A stretch of 64,000 nt of DNA. Source: Rusavskia elegans (lineage: Eukaryota; Ascomycota; Lecanoromycetes; Teloschistales; Teloschistaceae). The stretch is taken from contig SAUG01000035.1 of NCBI GenBank assembly GCA_011316305.1, positions 496,001-560,000 of the forward strand, given 5' to 3'. The notes beneath the pieces are model-generated. The model did no database searches and was not told the origin of the DNA. It worked only from the letters and a program-made list of their open reading frames with translations. Numbering within the stretch: the stretch's first letter is position 1; each line of letters starts with the position of its first letter. The position numbers were made by a program, and so were the translations under genes. This document shows positions 53,167 through 63,979 of this stretch, one piece after another.

Positions 53167-56137
53167 TCATACATCCCTCACGCTGCCTCTTGCAGGAGCT
53201 GCTGCCTCTCCTTTGACACCCAACTTGCCTATCCTCTGAACCAGGTTACTCCCGACCGCATCCACTGCGCCCATTGGCTTCATCAAACTTGGCCCACTCG
53301 CCGCAACTTGCTCGACCCTGAACAGGCGGATATTGGATCCATTCCACACGCCTACGGTGCCTTTTTGCACCATCATCTCTGATGCAAAGATGAAGCCCCA
53401 CAATAGTGATTCATACCAGCCAAGGGACATGGGCGTCCAGGAGAAGAGGTGTACTCGAGGAGGTGAAGGGTCGATTGTAGACGGCAGTGATTTTGGTGGT
53501 ATGCTGGTCGAAGTGTTGGACGATGACGCCAGAAGTGTCAGGATGGTGTGTAGAGGTAGGTTAGGGAGCCAGGACTCTATCTGAAAAGTCGTCAGCAAAA
53601 AGAACGAGCAAGACCTTCAGCGGCAAGGACTAACCCAAACTGGCGAAGGGCTAAATCCGCCTGTTGGAGACATGATGGCTGCTGGATGGCTACTCAAGCT
53701 TGTCGAGCTACTGTGACGCGAGAAGGCGGTCTGAGTAGCCGGCATCTTGCCTCTGGCCTTCTCCGACATGCCTTTAAGCTGCGTAGGTAAAGGTTCGTCT
53801 ATCGAAGATGACCTGGAAGGGGTGTGCGAATTCTGATTAGACGGTGACGACTGTGACGGTGTGACCATCGGCTCCCTTTCATCGTCATCTTCGGAGTCTT
53901 CGTCATCGCCAATGGTGAAAGTGCCGCCTTCTTCAGGTACGTTACTCAATGACGGTGTTCGTCGTACACTTTGCGGACTGCGCATCGTGTCGAAAGATCC
54001 ATTACGTGTCGACCTGGTGTGGCTAGTCAGGTCGTCGGCCCCATCCGTGGACTCTTTCCTTTGGCGATTCAGTCGTTCCATCTCTTCCCGACCACTTTCA
54101 AGCGTGAACGACCGCAAAGCTTCGAATCGTCTCCTTGCTTTCAGGAGCGTCCGTACGAAGATTCTATTGCCTAAGATGGGTTAAAGAGCTAGACACTAAT
54201 GCGAGTAAGACACAAGACATACTCGAATATTGGTGTTCGATGATTGCATTGATCGACTCGAGCAACGACTGCAACAAGGCGTAGTTGGTCTCGTTGGCTA
54301 AGAGAAAGCTTGGCGCTGACATCGAAGCAAAAAGTTGTATGAGCTTGCTGCTTGATGGTGCACTGAGGTTCTGAAGATACGGAGCCGTGTTATTGATAGT
54401 AGCAAGAAGCGCCGGATAAATAGCATCAAGCTTGCCCTTACTGGTGGTGATCAGGGAGTGTATTGACTGAAAGAATTAGCAGCAATACATGAGGACGGAT
54501 TAGGAACATTACAATGATCAGGAAATCAGCATAAGTGCCACTAAAGTCGGAAATTTTGGCACTGAGTGGTAGAGACTCCTGGGTAGCAAACGATTTGTTG
54601 AGGTGCTTCCCAAATTCCGGCTCGGTACTAAGAGTCTGCAAGATGAAGACACACATCCGAACGACGCCTTGCTTTGCTTGATCTGTCTTGTGCTCCAAAG
54701 CGTAGAATAGTACCAGGATTGCGAATTCGCTCGCCCGATCACTATCGATGATGAATGAACGGAAACGCTTGTTGCATTGCAATGCTTCCCAGAAAAGCAT
54801 TAACATTTCCGGTGCCCATGGAAGTGAACTTTGGCTGCCTGGTAGGTATGACGAGGTCGCTTGAAGCTTCGTTCGATGTCAGACCCTGTTTGCTATCCGT
54901 CTGTGAGGGCCGACACTTACTGGCTGGTTGAGAGTTCTGAGCATTCCCTCCACAAGGAAGTCAAAATCTTGCGGACGATGCAATCTACCCAAGAAATGCC
55001 GGAAATAGTTCTTCGGCGGCGGATCGTGACCATCGTCAGGGATGGGGTAAAGGACGAGGATCAGAAGGAATTGCAAGCAGTACGACACATGGACTTGCTT
55101 GGGATTCTTTGTGACGACATGATCGTAAGGTACTCGCCACGTGGAGCCATTATACTGGAGAGTCTGACAGGCGTAAGTGGGTTTACATTGAGGGAGATCG
55201 AATACCTACGGTGTTCAGCTGTGAGCATAACAGTGAGAGAACAATCTGTTTGTCTGGGCATGTCGTTATGTATGTGAGCGCTTTGACACCTTTGGCAGGC
55301 ACAAGATCTGACACGAATGAGTGGCCTGGACTTTGAGTTTGTAACATCGGTTTGTACCTACGAGCAGGCATATATAACGATTTGCTTGATAGTGTGAGGA
55401 GAAGCCTTAAGATCTCCGTTCGATTGTTCTCTATCTCTTTGGTTGACTGCATGGGCGTAATGCAACCAACGCCATTCTGCCAGATAGCATACGTGACCTT
55501 GTTCTTCGACCGCTCCTCATGTGGTAATGTGAAGCCCACGAAGAATAGAAGATCAATAAGGGTATCGATGAGCTCTTCGCCTAGAGGTCTTGTGTATTCA
55601 ATCGTCTCATCTTTGACCTCGTCCTCTTTTTCCTCCAGACCGTTGGAGTTTGAGCCGTCGAATAGCACCTCGGGCGTGTTGGGTGGTCCGTTCTTCGAGT
55701 GCTTCTTCCTCCGCTGCCAGAAGAATTTGTCCTCCCATGACTCCAAGTGTTCAGCCTCATAGAGAAACGGCAAGATACGGGTGATGATCCGGACGCAATT
55801 CAAGGCTTCTTTTGCCGGTGCAAGGTCTTGATCCGGGAATGCTGGTAGATGGCGGAGAGCGACCAGTCGGGAGATGTCTGCATTGAGCAGGGTTTCGATA
55901 TTGTCTAGAGAGTTGTCTCGCGTACGACGGACATCGGTTGTGGTGAAAAGGCTGAAGACATCTTCGGCGGACTCTGGGAGCTTCCAAAACTGCTGTCTGT
56001 CAGCGGTTTACTCCTAGGATGAGATCTCCTGAAATTCATACGCCGGTCCAGTAGACGTCATCTGCTGGTATAGCTCTGGGTTGCGAAAGCTTGAAGATGC
56101 CTTCCTTGAAGACAAGCTTTGAGTCGGAGTTCCCCAT
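53167..56137 (-). CDS. HID-1 family protein (Golgi trafficking)
   Basis: Fungal member of the HID-1 family, a conserved protein of the medial/trans-Golgi that in animals acts in dense-core vesicle sorting. Eight exons (56042-56137, 55362-55989, 55210-55307, 54921-55154, 54513-54866, 54223-54466, 53635-54170, 53167-53580) add up exactly to 868 codons (867 aa), with seven GT-AG introns of 46-57 bp. The start MGNSDSKLVFKEGIFKLS has Gly2 and Ser6, consistent with the N-myristoylation known for HID-1. Conserved blocks: 'FWKLPESAEDVFSLFTTTD', 'VKALTYITTCPDKQ', 'LYPIPDDGHDPPPKNYFRHF', 'GRLHRPQDFDFLVEGM', 'FWEALQCNKRFRSFIID', 'GTYADFLII', 'ANETNYALLQSLLESINAII' and 'ESWLPNLPLHTILTLL'. An acidic/Ser-rich disordered insert lies in exon 7. 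It is divergent from the Pom34 gene. Confidence 0.93.
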
Positions 56138-56640
56138 GTCTGGTATATGTGAATCCAGCAGACATGGCTTGAAGTTGAGCTCACATTCAGAGAAGCAACG
56201 GTCAATATGCAGCCACCGAACCTTATCCCCAGATCATCAAAGCCTTGGCCGTTTTAGCCATTGCAAAAAGCTTTGGAAACTAGGGTTCTTGGCAAACCTA
56301 CGCTCTACGACATACCTACTTCATTTTGTTAAAGTAAATGTTGACAACCAGGGGCGTACAACAGTAGGCATCTCGATGTAGCATATCATTCGAATGAATA
56401 CGTGATCATCACTGCATAGCTGCTACGGGCTCTTAATAATCTTGCTGCGGAGCTTTTCGCAAGAGCTAATTTGACGCGCGCCAGAGTTGTGCTGTTGGCG
56501 CGATCCCCTTTGTCCCTCCATCAGAAGCGTTCAATTTGCTGTTGAGGCACAAATGTTTGCATTCTGGGGAGGGTCACAGCTCAAGAGACCCTATCTATCC
56601 TTTTCCAGAAGCTGGTAAGACAACAGTTCCCTTTCATGCC
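56138..56640. promoter_or_regulatory. Divergent promoter region HID-1 / Pom34
   Basis: About 500 bp between the divergent ATGs; it must contain both promoters and 5' leaders. No further gene is seen. No specific site is named. Confidence 0.5.
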
Positions 56641-57574
56641 ATGGCTTCCACCGGCAGTTTGACACGACAATCGGCGCCGTCGATGACCACGACTCAGAAC
56701 AGCTCAGCTCCAGCGACTCCTCAGTCGGTAAATTCACAAACATCACAGTCTGTAGTTGCGACGCCATCACCAGGTCGCTGGAGACACCCTGACTTCGATG
56801 AAATCACCAAACGGCAAAAAGCTAGCACTTTTGACGAGAGCAATGTTCACCGCATAGTCTGGAATATCAGCTTTGTCGTCAGCCTCTATTTGCTTCAAAA
56901 TCTACTCCAATCATAGTAAATCACCTCTGCTCTCTCTCGACGAAAACGAGCTAACAAGTTATCCTCATAGTCCTGGAACCCTCTCCATTCTCCTCTCCAA
57001 TTCATCGCAATCCTACCTCCGCGCTTCTATCTTCTACACCACCCTGCTTCCCATTTACAACATCGTCATTGCGCTATGGCCTCTCTACAGAGGACACGAC
57101 CCAGTGTCGGACATAGCATTGACGCCCTCTCAACGCGCACTCCTCGGTCTCGATCCCAATGCTACCCCTCCTCCAACGTCTTGCACACGATACGTCACTC
57201 CACCGCGCTACGCTCGCTCTCCTACCCCGCGTAATGAGTCGGGCGCAAGTAATCGAAGTCGTCACAGCAGCCCCAGCAAAACGCCCTTTTCACGCAAAGA
57301 CCGCTCATCGGAGTCACCGTTATTCGGCAATTCGGAGAACCCGTTCTCTCCGTCTGCGAGTCCGCTGTGGCAGAAATCCATGCTAGGGAGTGGGCGGGAT
57401 GCGAGGAGAAGATCAAGCATGGGAACACCGTCACCTTTGGGACCAGGAAAAGACAATGGTAGTCTGTGGATGCCAAACACGCCTAGTCCTGCGACAGGAA
57501 AAGGCGGTGCGAGCGTAGGACTGAACAATCGGTGGCTGTATGAGAGGGGAAGAACGGACAATGGACGGAGATAA
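56641..57574 (+). CDS. POM34: Nuclear pore membrane protein Pom34-like (NPCC family)
   Basis: Integral membrane nucleoporin of about 292 aa. Exon 1 (56641-56915) and exon 2 (56971-57574) are joined by a 55-bp phase-2 intron with a GCTAAC branch site. Conserved features of the fungal Pom34 family: 'PGRWRHPDFDEITKRQKAST' followed by FDESNVHRIVWN, first membrane helix ISFVVSLYLLQNLL, second helix 'YTTLLPIYNIVIALWPLY', then 'SDIALTPSQRALLGLDP' and the characteristic 'YVTPPRYARSPTPR' motif. The C-terminal part is Ser/Pro-rich and disordered with many phospho-type sites. ATG at 56641; an upstream in-frame ATG at 56536 is less likely. In yeast, Pom34 anchors the inner ring to the pore membrane together with Pom152. 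Confidence 0.88.
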
Positions 57575-58622
57575 GTCTGACCAGGATTCCCATCTTTCGT
57601 GATGGTCAATTGTATAGATATATCTTGATACCCCAGGGGAGAAGAATAGAAATTCACATCGAGCTCTCAGACGACATGATTGGCCTTTTCCTTGGCACGA
57701 AAACATCCATGGCACTTCGTTCACGAAGAGGCTGAACGTGCATGTCCGTCATCTTGGCAAGGTAGCACCTCCTTGTAAAGGTGCTATATTATTACCTCTG
57801 TAGTTGAAATTGAGATTGGATCATCTGAACGCCCGCTGTTCCAGGCTCAAAGCCCCAGCTCCCTAAGGTAGCCTTGTACGAGTAGCTCCGGGACATTTAT
57901 TGAGTTTGGGAGCCCCAAAAGTGTATCGGCGATGTTGGCGTCAGACGGATGATAGGCGGACGATAAGCGGATCACCCGCTAAGCCATATCTAGTAAGCCT
58001 AGCCTCCCACCGAGCCAAGCCTTCTTCGCCTTCTTCGCCTTCTTCTGCCCCACGGTTTCTGGCTTTCTGCATGGTTGCATCCTTGCGACAATCCCATGAT
58101 CCACCCACCCGATTATGCACACCACTGTGGGGAACCTGGAAGCCAACCACGAACGCCCGCATCGCTTCACACGCACACTGATTCGACGTGCTGGACATAC
58201 ACATGGTGCATTCACATGCTAGTGCCTCGTGGATACGAGTTGCACGCAGCACAGCGTATCCGTGACGAGCCGTCGCCTTTGTTCGAACGTTCCGGCCCTT
58301 TGCCATGATAACCACTGGCTCAGCCTGAACTTCCTTCGGCCTCCCGCTGGCCCCAGCGGACTGACTTGGCTGACCGACCACCTCGAATTTGCATCCTATT
58401 TCGTTCATGTGGATGCCTCTACCGCGTCGAGCTTCTCCGCTTCGAGCGGTGCTTATCCATGTTTTTCCGAGCTGGAGCTGGAGCTGTCAGCAGCCGGCAG
58501 CTGCAGCTCACCACCTCTCTTTGTTCTAAATGGCCCCCCATTCCCTTTGTTTCCCTTCGTCACCGATCCCTATCTGTCTTTTCGCTTACTCGGCGTAATC
58601 TTTCCTGCGATCTGCTGCCACT
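57575..58622 (+). other. Intergenic / long 5' leader, about 1 kb
   Basis: Contains the promoter and 5' leader of the peroxidase gene. A 207-codon ATG frame at 58229-58852 overlaps the peroxidase start in another frame and lacks motifs, so I do not call it. A CTTCTTCGC triple repeat is present at about 58020-58045. Confidence 0.5.
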
Positions 58623-61031
58623 ATGGGTATCCGCGTCATGAATCAGTTACTAATCCTTGTACTTCTACAATGTTTACGCTGCGTAGAAGCAGCGCCCACC
58701 TGGCCGTCATCGGTGGACGAGCTGGAGGACATCATGATGCTGAACACCGGTTACCGCGCTCGAGGTTTCGCCAATGCCGTCACCCCATGTTCCGCAGGTG
58801 CAGGGCCAGGTCGAGTCACCGCAGCAGAATTCATACGCACAGCCTTCCATGACATGGCCACTGCCAACGTCTTTCAAGGAACAGGCGGCTTGGATGCTTC
58901 GATTGTCTTCGAGCTGAACAACGGCGGCGGCGACAATATCGGACAAGCATTCCCAACCTCCTTGACCTACTTCGCTCCTTACCTCTCGAGCCGATCGTCC
59001 ATGGCCGACATCATTGCAATGTCGATGTACACCGCCGTTCGAGGATGCGGAGGGCCAGTGATCCCAGTCAAGACCGGAAGAGTCGACGCGACTGAGGCTG
59101 GACCTCCTGGTGTGCCCCTGCCGCAAAACTCCCTCTTCACCTTCCAGAACCAATTCGCGAGGACGGGCTTCGATTCCACCCAAATGATCCAGGTCGTTGC
59201 GTGCGGGCATACACTTGGCGGGGTACATGCCGAGAACTTCCCACAGATCGTTCCCGTTGGCTCTGCACCAAATGATGTCAAGCAGTTTGACAACACGGCC
59301 AAGTTCGACAACAAAATCGCTACAGACTACGTATCAGGACAATCCACAGATCCTTTGGTCGTTGGTCCTTCGCAGGCGGCTCGGAGAGCATCGGATCTAT
59401 TGGTCTTCAATTCCGATGACAACGCAACGATCACTACGATGACAGATCCCACGTATTTTACGAGTACATGCAAGTTCCTTTTGCAGAAAATGATAGACGT
59501 TGTACCCGCTGGTGTAACTCTTACCGACCCAATCGTCCCGTACGACATCAAGCCTGTAGCCCTGCAGCTCACTCTTCAAAGTGGTGGTAGCGAGATCCAA
59601 TTCGCCGGAGAAATCCGTGTCAGGACCACCACCCGTCCCGCTAGTCAGATATCCAGTGTTCAGATCGTGTACAAAGACCGGACTGGAGGTGGCAGCAACA
59701 AAATCAGTGCGACTCAGAAAGGTACCGCTGCTGGGTTTGATGACAGCTTCACCTTCTATTCGTTCTCTGCCCGCATCTCATCTCAATCTTCGATTTCGAC
59801 CTTCAACGTGCTCATTACATTAGCAAGTGGAGCCACGGAAACTTATGACAACAACGGGTCGGGATACCCCATGCAAGACACTGTCATGTTGCAAGCACCT
59901 CAGAGCTGTGTGACCGACTCCAATGGGCAGAAGCTATTGACTGTTACAGCTGCTGTGCGATTGCCTGCTACATCAGCAGATCTTGTCCTGTCCTTGAAAG
60001 TTCCCAGAGACGTCATCACTCCAGAATTGCAGACTCAGACCGTGGCAATGACCCAGAAAACTATTGTCGGTCCCTACAATATCGTCACGGGAACCTATCT
60101 GCTGGATGCATCTCAGGCCCAGAATACCAAATTCGACATTTCAGCCGGCCAAGCAAAAGATACGTTCAAAAGCACAGCCGATCTCGGCACAACCTGCGTA
60201 CCTCTAGGGGTAAGTAGCTCGTCATCCTCGTCACCCTCTTCCTCCTCCTTTCCCTCCTCCTTTCCCTCCTCCTCTTCCTCCTCCTCTTTCTCCTCTTCTT
60301 CCTCCTCAATTTCATCAAATCGCGCATCAACAGGCTCCACCCTCTCGACGTCCCGAATCTCCGCCTCCTCCACATCCCCCACCACCTCCCAACAACCAAG
60401 CCCCCCACCCTCCCCAACCTCCACCCCGTCCCAACCAGGCTACCTCTACCAAGGCTGCTACACCGACTCCACCTCTGCCCGCGTCCTAACCGGAAGATCC
60501 CGATCCACATCCACAAACACCTACGCCTCCTGCGCAACCTACTGCTCAGGCTACACCTACTTCGGCACCCAATACGGCTCCGAATGCTACTGCGGCAATC
60601 AATTCACCAACCCCACCGGCCCCGCCCCCAAAGGCGAAACAGAATGCAACATGAAATGCTCCGGCGACGCCACCAAAATCTGCGGCGCCGGCAACCGTCT
60701 CACGCTCTTCAAAAACCAAGCCCAGGGTCCGACGAGCGCGAGCAATGTCCCCGGATGGAGCTATACAGGCTGCTACACTGATTCCACTTCCGCGAGAGTC
60801 ATCAAGGATAAATACAACTACGATAATGCGCTTTCGATTGAGCGGTGCGCGGGGTTGTGTAAGGGGTATAAGATCTTTGGGACTGAGTATGCGAATCAGT
60901 GTTATTGTGGGAATAGCTTTGCCAATCCGACGACGAAGGTGGCGGATGGGGAGTGTGGGTATGCTTGTGCGGGGAATGGGGCGCAGGCTTGTGGGGCGGG
61001 GAATCGGTTGAGTGTTTATACTGCTGCTTGA
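58623..61031 (+). CDS. Secreted class II-type haem peroxidase with two WSC domains
   Basis: Single-exon 802-aa protein. Signal peptide at residues 1-23 (MNQLLILVLLQCLRCVEA region). The catalytic half is a plant/fungal-type haem peroxidase: 'AEFIRTAFHDMATAN' with distal Arg72 and His76, 'GGLDASIVFEL' (Ca-site Asp91), and 'VVACGHTLGGVHAENFP' with proximal His196. A beta-rich middle region (about 310-520) follows, then a Ser-rich linker of about 80 residues encoded by TCC/TCT runs (60210-60310), and two WSC domains (about 605-702 and 712-802), each with 'GCYTDSTSARV', 'FGTQYGSECYCG' or 'FGTEYANQCYCG', and CGAGNRL. WSC domains bind wall carbohydrate, so the enzyme is probably wall-attached. No introns and no Mn- or lignin-peroxidase residues could be assigned. 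ATG 58623. Confidence 0.9.
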   Translation: MGIRVMNQLLILVLLQCLRCVEAAPTWPSSVDELEDIMMLNTGYRARGFANAVTPCSAGAGPGRVTAAEFIRTAFHDMATANVFQGTGGLDASIVFELNNGGGDNIGQAFPTSLTYFAPYLSSRSSMADIIAMSMYTAVRGCGGPVIPVKTGRVDATEAGPPGVPLPQNSLFTFQNQFARTGFDSTQMIQVVACGHTLGGVHAENFPQIVPVGSAPNDVKQFDNTAKFDNKIATDYVSGQSTDPLVVGPSQAARRASDLLVFNSDDNATITTMTDPTYFTSTCKFLLQKMIDVVPAGVTLTDPIVPYDIKPVALQLTLQSGGSEIQFAGEIRVRTTTRPASQISSVQIVYKDRTGGGSNKISATQKGTAAGFDDSFTFYSFSARISSQSSISTFNVLITLASGATETYDNNGSGYPMQDTVMLQAPQSCVTDSNGQKLLTVTAAVRLPATSADLVLSLKVPRDVITPELQTQTVAMTQKTIVGPYNIVTGTYLLDASQAQNTKFDISAGQAKDTFKSTADLGTTCVPLGVSSSSSSSPSSSSFPSSFPSSSSSSSFSSSSSSISSNRASTGSTLSTSRISASSTSPTTSQQPSPPPSPTSTPSQPGYLYQGCYTDSTSARVLTGRSRSTSTNTYASCATYCSGYTYFGTQYGSECYCGNQFTNPTGPAPKGETECNMKCSGDATKICGAGNRLTLFKNQAQGPTSASNVPGWSYTGCYTDSTSARVIKDKYNYDNALSIERCAGLCKGYKIFGTEYANQCYCGNSFANPTTKVADGECGYACAGNGAQACGAGNRLSVYTAA

Positions 61032-61285
61032 TTGGGGACTTTGATTGATTGAGGGGACTTTTGTGAGGGGGTGGGGGAGGGGGTGGGTGGGGTGGACATG
61101 GTTTGGTATGGTGTTTTGGGTCGGTGGGCTATGCAGCATATATGACTAGTCGAAGGGAGGTGGACTGGATTTGCCGTATACAGTAATATAAGCCTAATGT
61201 TGTTCGCACTTGTTCTCGTGTCTGCCTCCTTGTAAGGTATTCCTTGTTGTCCTGATAGGACTGGTTTCTGTTACCCAAGACAATA
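61032..61285 (+). other. 3' flank between peroxidase and transporter relic
   Basis: About 250 bp with a G-rich stretch (61060-61100). It is too short to hold the missing part of the transporter. Confidence 0.5.
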
Positions 61286-61722
61286 TCAATCGAACAAACT
61301 CATCTGTGCAGATAAAGAACTCACATGAGTTATGATCCAGACCAGGATGATAACAAAGCAGACGACCACGACGGAGCTGATCATGATGAAAGCGAGGCCG
61401 ACGCCGCGCAGTCGGCCGTTCATGTTATTGTAGGCAGCGACAGCTCCGCCGCGATAAGCCTGGCCACTAGCGACCTCGAGGATGAGAGTAGGGATAACCA
61501 GGAAGACGATTGCCATCAAGAAGGGAATAAACCATCGGAGGCCGATAGTGTTGAATACCTGCCAAGGATACCTGATGATATTACCCTGGCCCACAACGCC
61601 GCCGAGAGAAGCGAGCAGAAAGGCAGTGCGCGATGACCACTAGTCACGTCCATGCTCGGACTTTTTCGTCTCGCCTGGAACCAGGGCGTTGCGAAGCTTG
61701 GTGAAGATGGCGGACACAATTG
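61286..61722 (-). pseudogene. Truncated SLC6-type (neurotransmitter:sodium symporter) transporter relic
   Basis: The minus-strand frame reads 'WSSRTAFLLASLGGVVGQGN' followed by IIRYPWQVFNTIGL, the first helix of the SNF/SLC6 family, where G-x-G-N-x-x-R-x-P forms the sodium site. Next is 'FLMAIVFLVIPTLILEVASG' followed by QAYRGGAVAAYN (helix 2), and then a third helix. A clean donor (CAT|GTGAGT) follows near 61305, but only 270 bp remain before the opposing gene, so about 80 percent of the protein is absent. Upstream, the same frame continues through AIFTKLRNALVPGET to a TAG (61640-61642) directly before Trp, and no ATG is found. The TAG could be the end of a 42-bp intron. The 3' truncation is the stronger sign of a relic. 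Confidence 0.7.
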
Positions 61723-62839
61723 AGGCGGGGGGTAAAAAAGAGTGTCGAGAATGCTACTCTGTGCGACTCTCGTGGCATGGGGGCACCAGAGCTTTTGAAA
61801 GGAAGCGCAAGGCGAGGAATGAGATGAAGATTTCTTGTTGTCTCGATTGGAGATTCAACGGCGGCGGTTTTGTCAGCTCCCAGCTGGCCCCCGGTCGCGC
61901 CCGGGGTGCCAAGTATGAGATGCATGATACAGTGGATGCATAGCTGTAGATGGTAATGATGGAAGACAGTAGTAGCAAGGTAGGTGGTGTAGCAACGTTC
62001 CATCAAACAAGATGTCTTATGATGCCAAGGCGTTATGTATGTGCCTCGGTTAGGATGGCCGCCGATGACTGCCGATCTGGATTTCTAAAGTTGTACACTT
62101 ATGCATACATAATTAGGCATAAATCTTTGGTCCCCTGATTTCTCCCCATCAAGTTTTCAAGAAGCCAGCACGTAATACACTTCCTACACATCGAAGACTG
62201 CAAACCTCTTGTTGCTGGGAGACGGATTTTGCCTGCGAGCCGCTCATTTGGGAGGATGGTGTTGGACCCCAATCGGCAGTTAAGCGCTTGTCTCGGATGA
62301 CGCAACGCTTACAAAGCGGACGGTCACGTGTAGCATTTTCAGCGGAGATTTGGTCCCCAATCCGGCTAGCGTCCGGTGGTCTGATCAACCTGAGACAAGT
62401 TCAGCGCACTTAGGCAGATTTTCTGCACCCTTCCTCCCATTTGCCCACTACAATGGCCAATGAGGTTAGCGCATGAGATCCGCCAAGAACCTCCAAGGAA
62501 TCCATCCTTGGCATTCGTGATTCATCTGGAAGGAATCGGAAGGGAGAAGTGACTTCAGAGCCCGTCTGGGACAGCGGCAATCGCGTGCGTAACTCCATCA
62601 TATCTGGCAGCAGTCACTGTCTTGATTCTTCATTAAGGTATTCCCTACAAAACGACCAATTTTGCTACACCCTAATCACAACATCATTGGCAATTTCAGC
62701 GTCCACTGTCGACACTCATTATGCCATTAAATCAGCCCTTTGATGTACTCACTCGACATGTGTTTGTCTTGCTGACTTCGACAGCCCCAAAAGTAACAAA
62801 AACCACCAACACAGACTTGTCCCCCCACTCAGTTGCCAA
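61723..62839 (+). other. Intergenic, about 1.1 kb
   Basis: No gene supported on either strand; small frames lack motifs. Confidence 0.5.
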
Positions 62840-63979
62840 TCATATCGTCGTTTGTTCCGCCGCCAGCTCGTCTTCGGATAAGGCGGACACGTCTTCAACG
62901 ATGCGGACTTCCAGTCTGTCGTCTCCATCGTTGCGGAGCTCGTTTTCCGTGCCGGTGGCTGGACGGTTTTCTTTGTCCCGCTCGTCATAAAAGCCACCGC
63001 CGGAACCAGCCATTTCAGCATCAACGCGGTCCATGATCTCCGTTGTTGCCTCTGAACCGGCGGTGTCGATGCTGCCATTACCCTGGTCAAAACTCTGCAG
63101 ATCCCGTCCGAACAAGAAGGCCGCATTCTGCCCTCGATTATTATCACCTTGCATCCCGAATCTTGCCGCGGCCTCTTCCTCTGTTTCCACATCCTCGTCC
63201 TCGTAGTCATCTTCGGTATACTGGACTCCAGCCCTAACCGTGAGAGAAGACGGCAAGGATGGAGTGTTCAATCGCGCGACACCGACTTGGTCACCGCCAT
63301 TACCACCGCTATTGTCATCGGTCGTGCGCTCGATGATCTGTAGGTCGGAACAATTGCCTTCGGACCGAGCGTCAACCCCTTGATAAAAACGCGGGTGATG
63401 CGGGGAATCGTAGTCCCAAGGGATGTCCTCCATTTTGACGGGGTCGTTGAAGGCGTCATGCTCGTCTTCCGAGACTTCCAGCAAAGCGTCGTCCTTGTCG
63501 TTCATCTGTCGCGCATTCTGCATTCCTAAAGGAAGCTCCTGAGCTTGTTCGGACGCCTCATTAGAAAGGTCAGTCATGGTCCCAGCCTTGGTTGAGCCGG
63601 CTCCTCCGCTTGAAGGCTCCGTGAGACGGTAGAGATTCGTCTTTGGTTCGGTCGAAATTGCAGGGTGGGCGGTATTTGATGACTCGGTCACCGTGTGGTC
63701 CTCAGCTTCATTGGGCGCTGTCTTGGTGACAGGCCCGGCTCGACCAATTACCCTCGTGAAGGCGATCGCTGGATCCTCTGAGTTTCCGCCACCCTGGAAA
63801 TAAGCGGTTGGGATCAGTACCGGCCCTGTAGGCAAATTCGTACACCCAGCAATATGGTTTTGTGACTGATCTCCTAGCTGGTTAGGTTCGCTGTAAGTTT
63901 GCTTCGCTCTGTTATGCAACGGTCGAGAATTTTGGGCAATTTCATTTCGCGCATTCTGCCTAATTGGCGTCCCCACCAT
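62840..63979 (-). CDS. Acidic hypothetical protein, possibly extending past the window
   Basis: 379 aa from the ATG at 63977-63979, but the frame stays open to the window edge (LIYTPIT upstream), so the real start may lie outside. Hydrophilic and acidic throughout ('YTEDDYEDEDVETEEEAAAR', 'SALSEDELAAEQTTI'), with few hydrophobic stretches, so largely disordered. 'MEDIPWDYDSPHHPRFYQG' is the most distinctive part. No known domain, signal peptide or membrane span. Function unknown. Confidence 0.55.
   Translation of the reverse strand: MVGTPIRQNARNEIAQNSRPLHNRAKQTYSEPNQLGDQSQNHIAGCTNLPTGPVLIPTAYFQGGGNSEDPAIAFTRVIGRAGPVTKTAPNEAEDHTVTESSNTAHPAISTEPKTNLYRLTEPSSGGAGSTKAGTMTDLSNEASEQAQELPLGMQNARQMNDKDDALLEVSEDEHDAFNDPVKMEDIPWDYDSPHHPRFYQGVDARSEGNCSDLQIIERTTDDNSGGNGGDQVGVARLNTPSLPSSLTVRAGVQYTEDDYEDEDVETEEEAAARFGMQGDNNRGQNAAFLFGRDLQSFDQGNGSIDTAGSEATTEIMDRVDAEMAGSGGGFYDERDKENRPATGTENELRNDGDDRLEVRIVEDVSALSEDELAAEQTTI

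Noticed and set aside
58229..58852. Long plus-strand frame overlapping the peroxidase start
   Set aside because: It overlaps the signal peptide and catalytic start of the peroxidase in another frame, has no motif and is explained as a shadow.
61640..61642. In-frame TAG as proof that the SLC6-like gene is dead
   Set aside because: The TAG could be the 3' end of a 42-bp intron, so I rest the pseudogene call on the missing 3' part instead.
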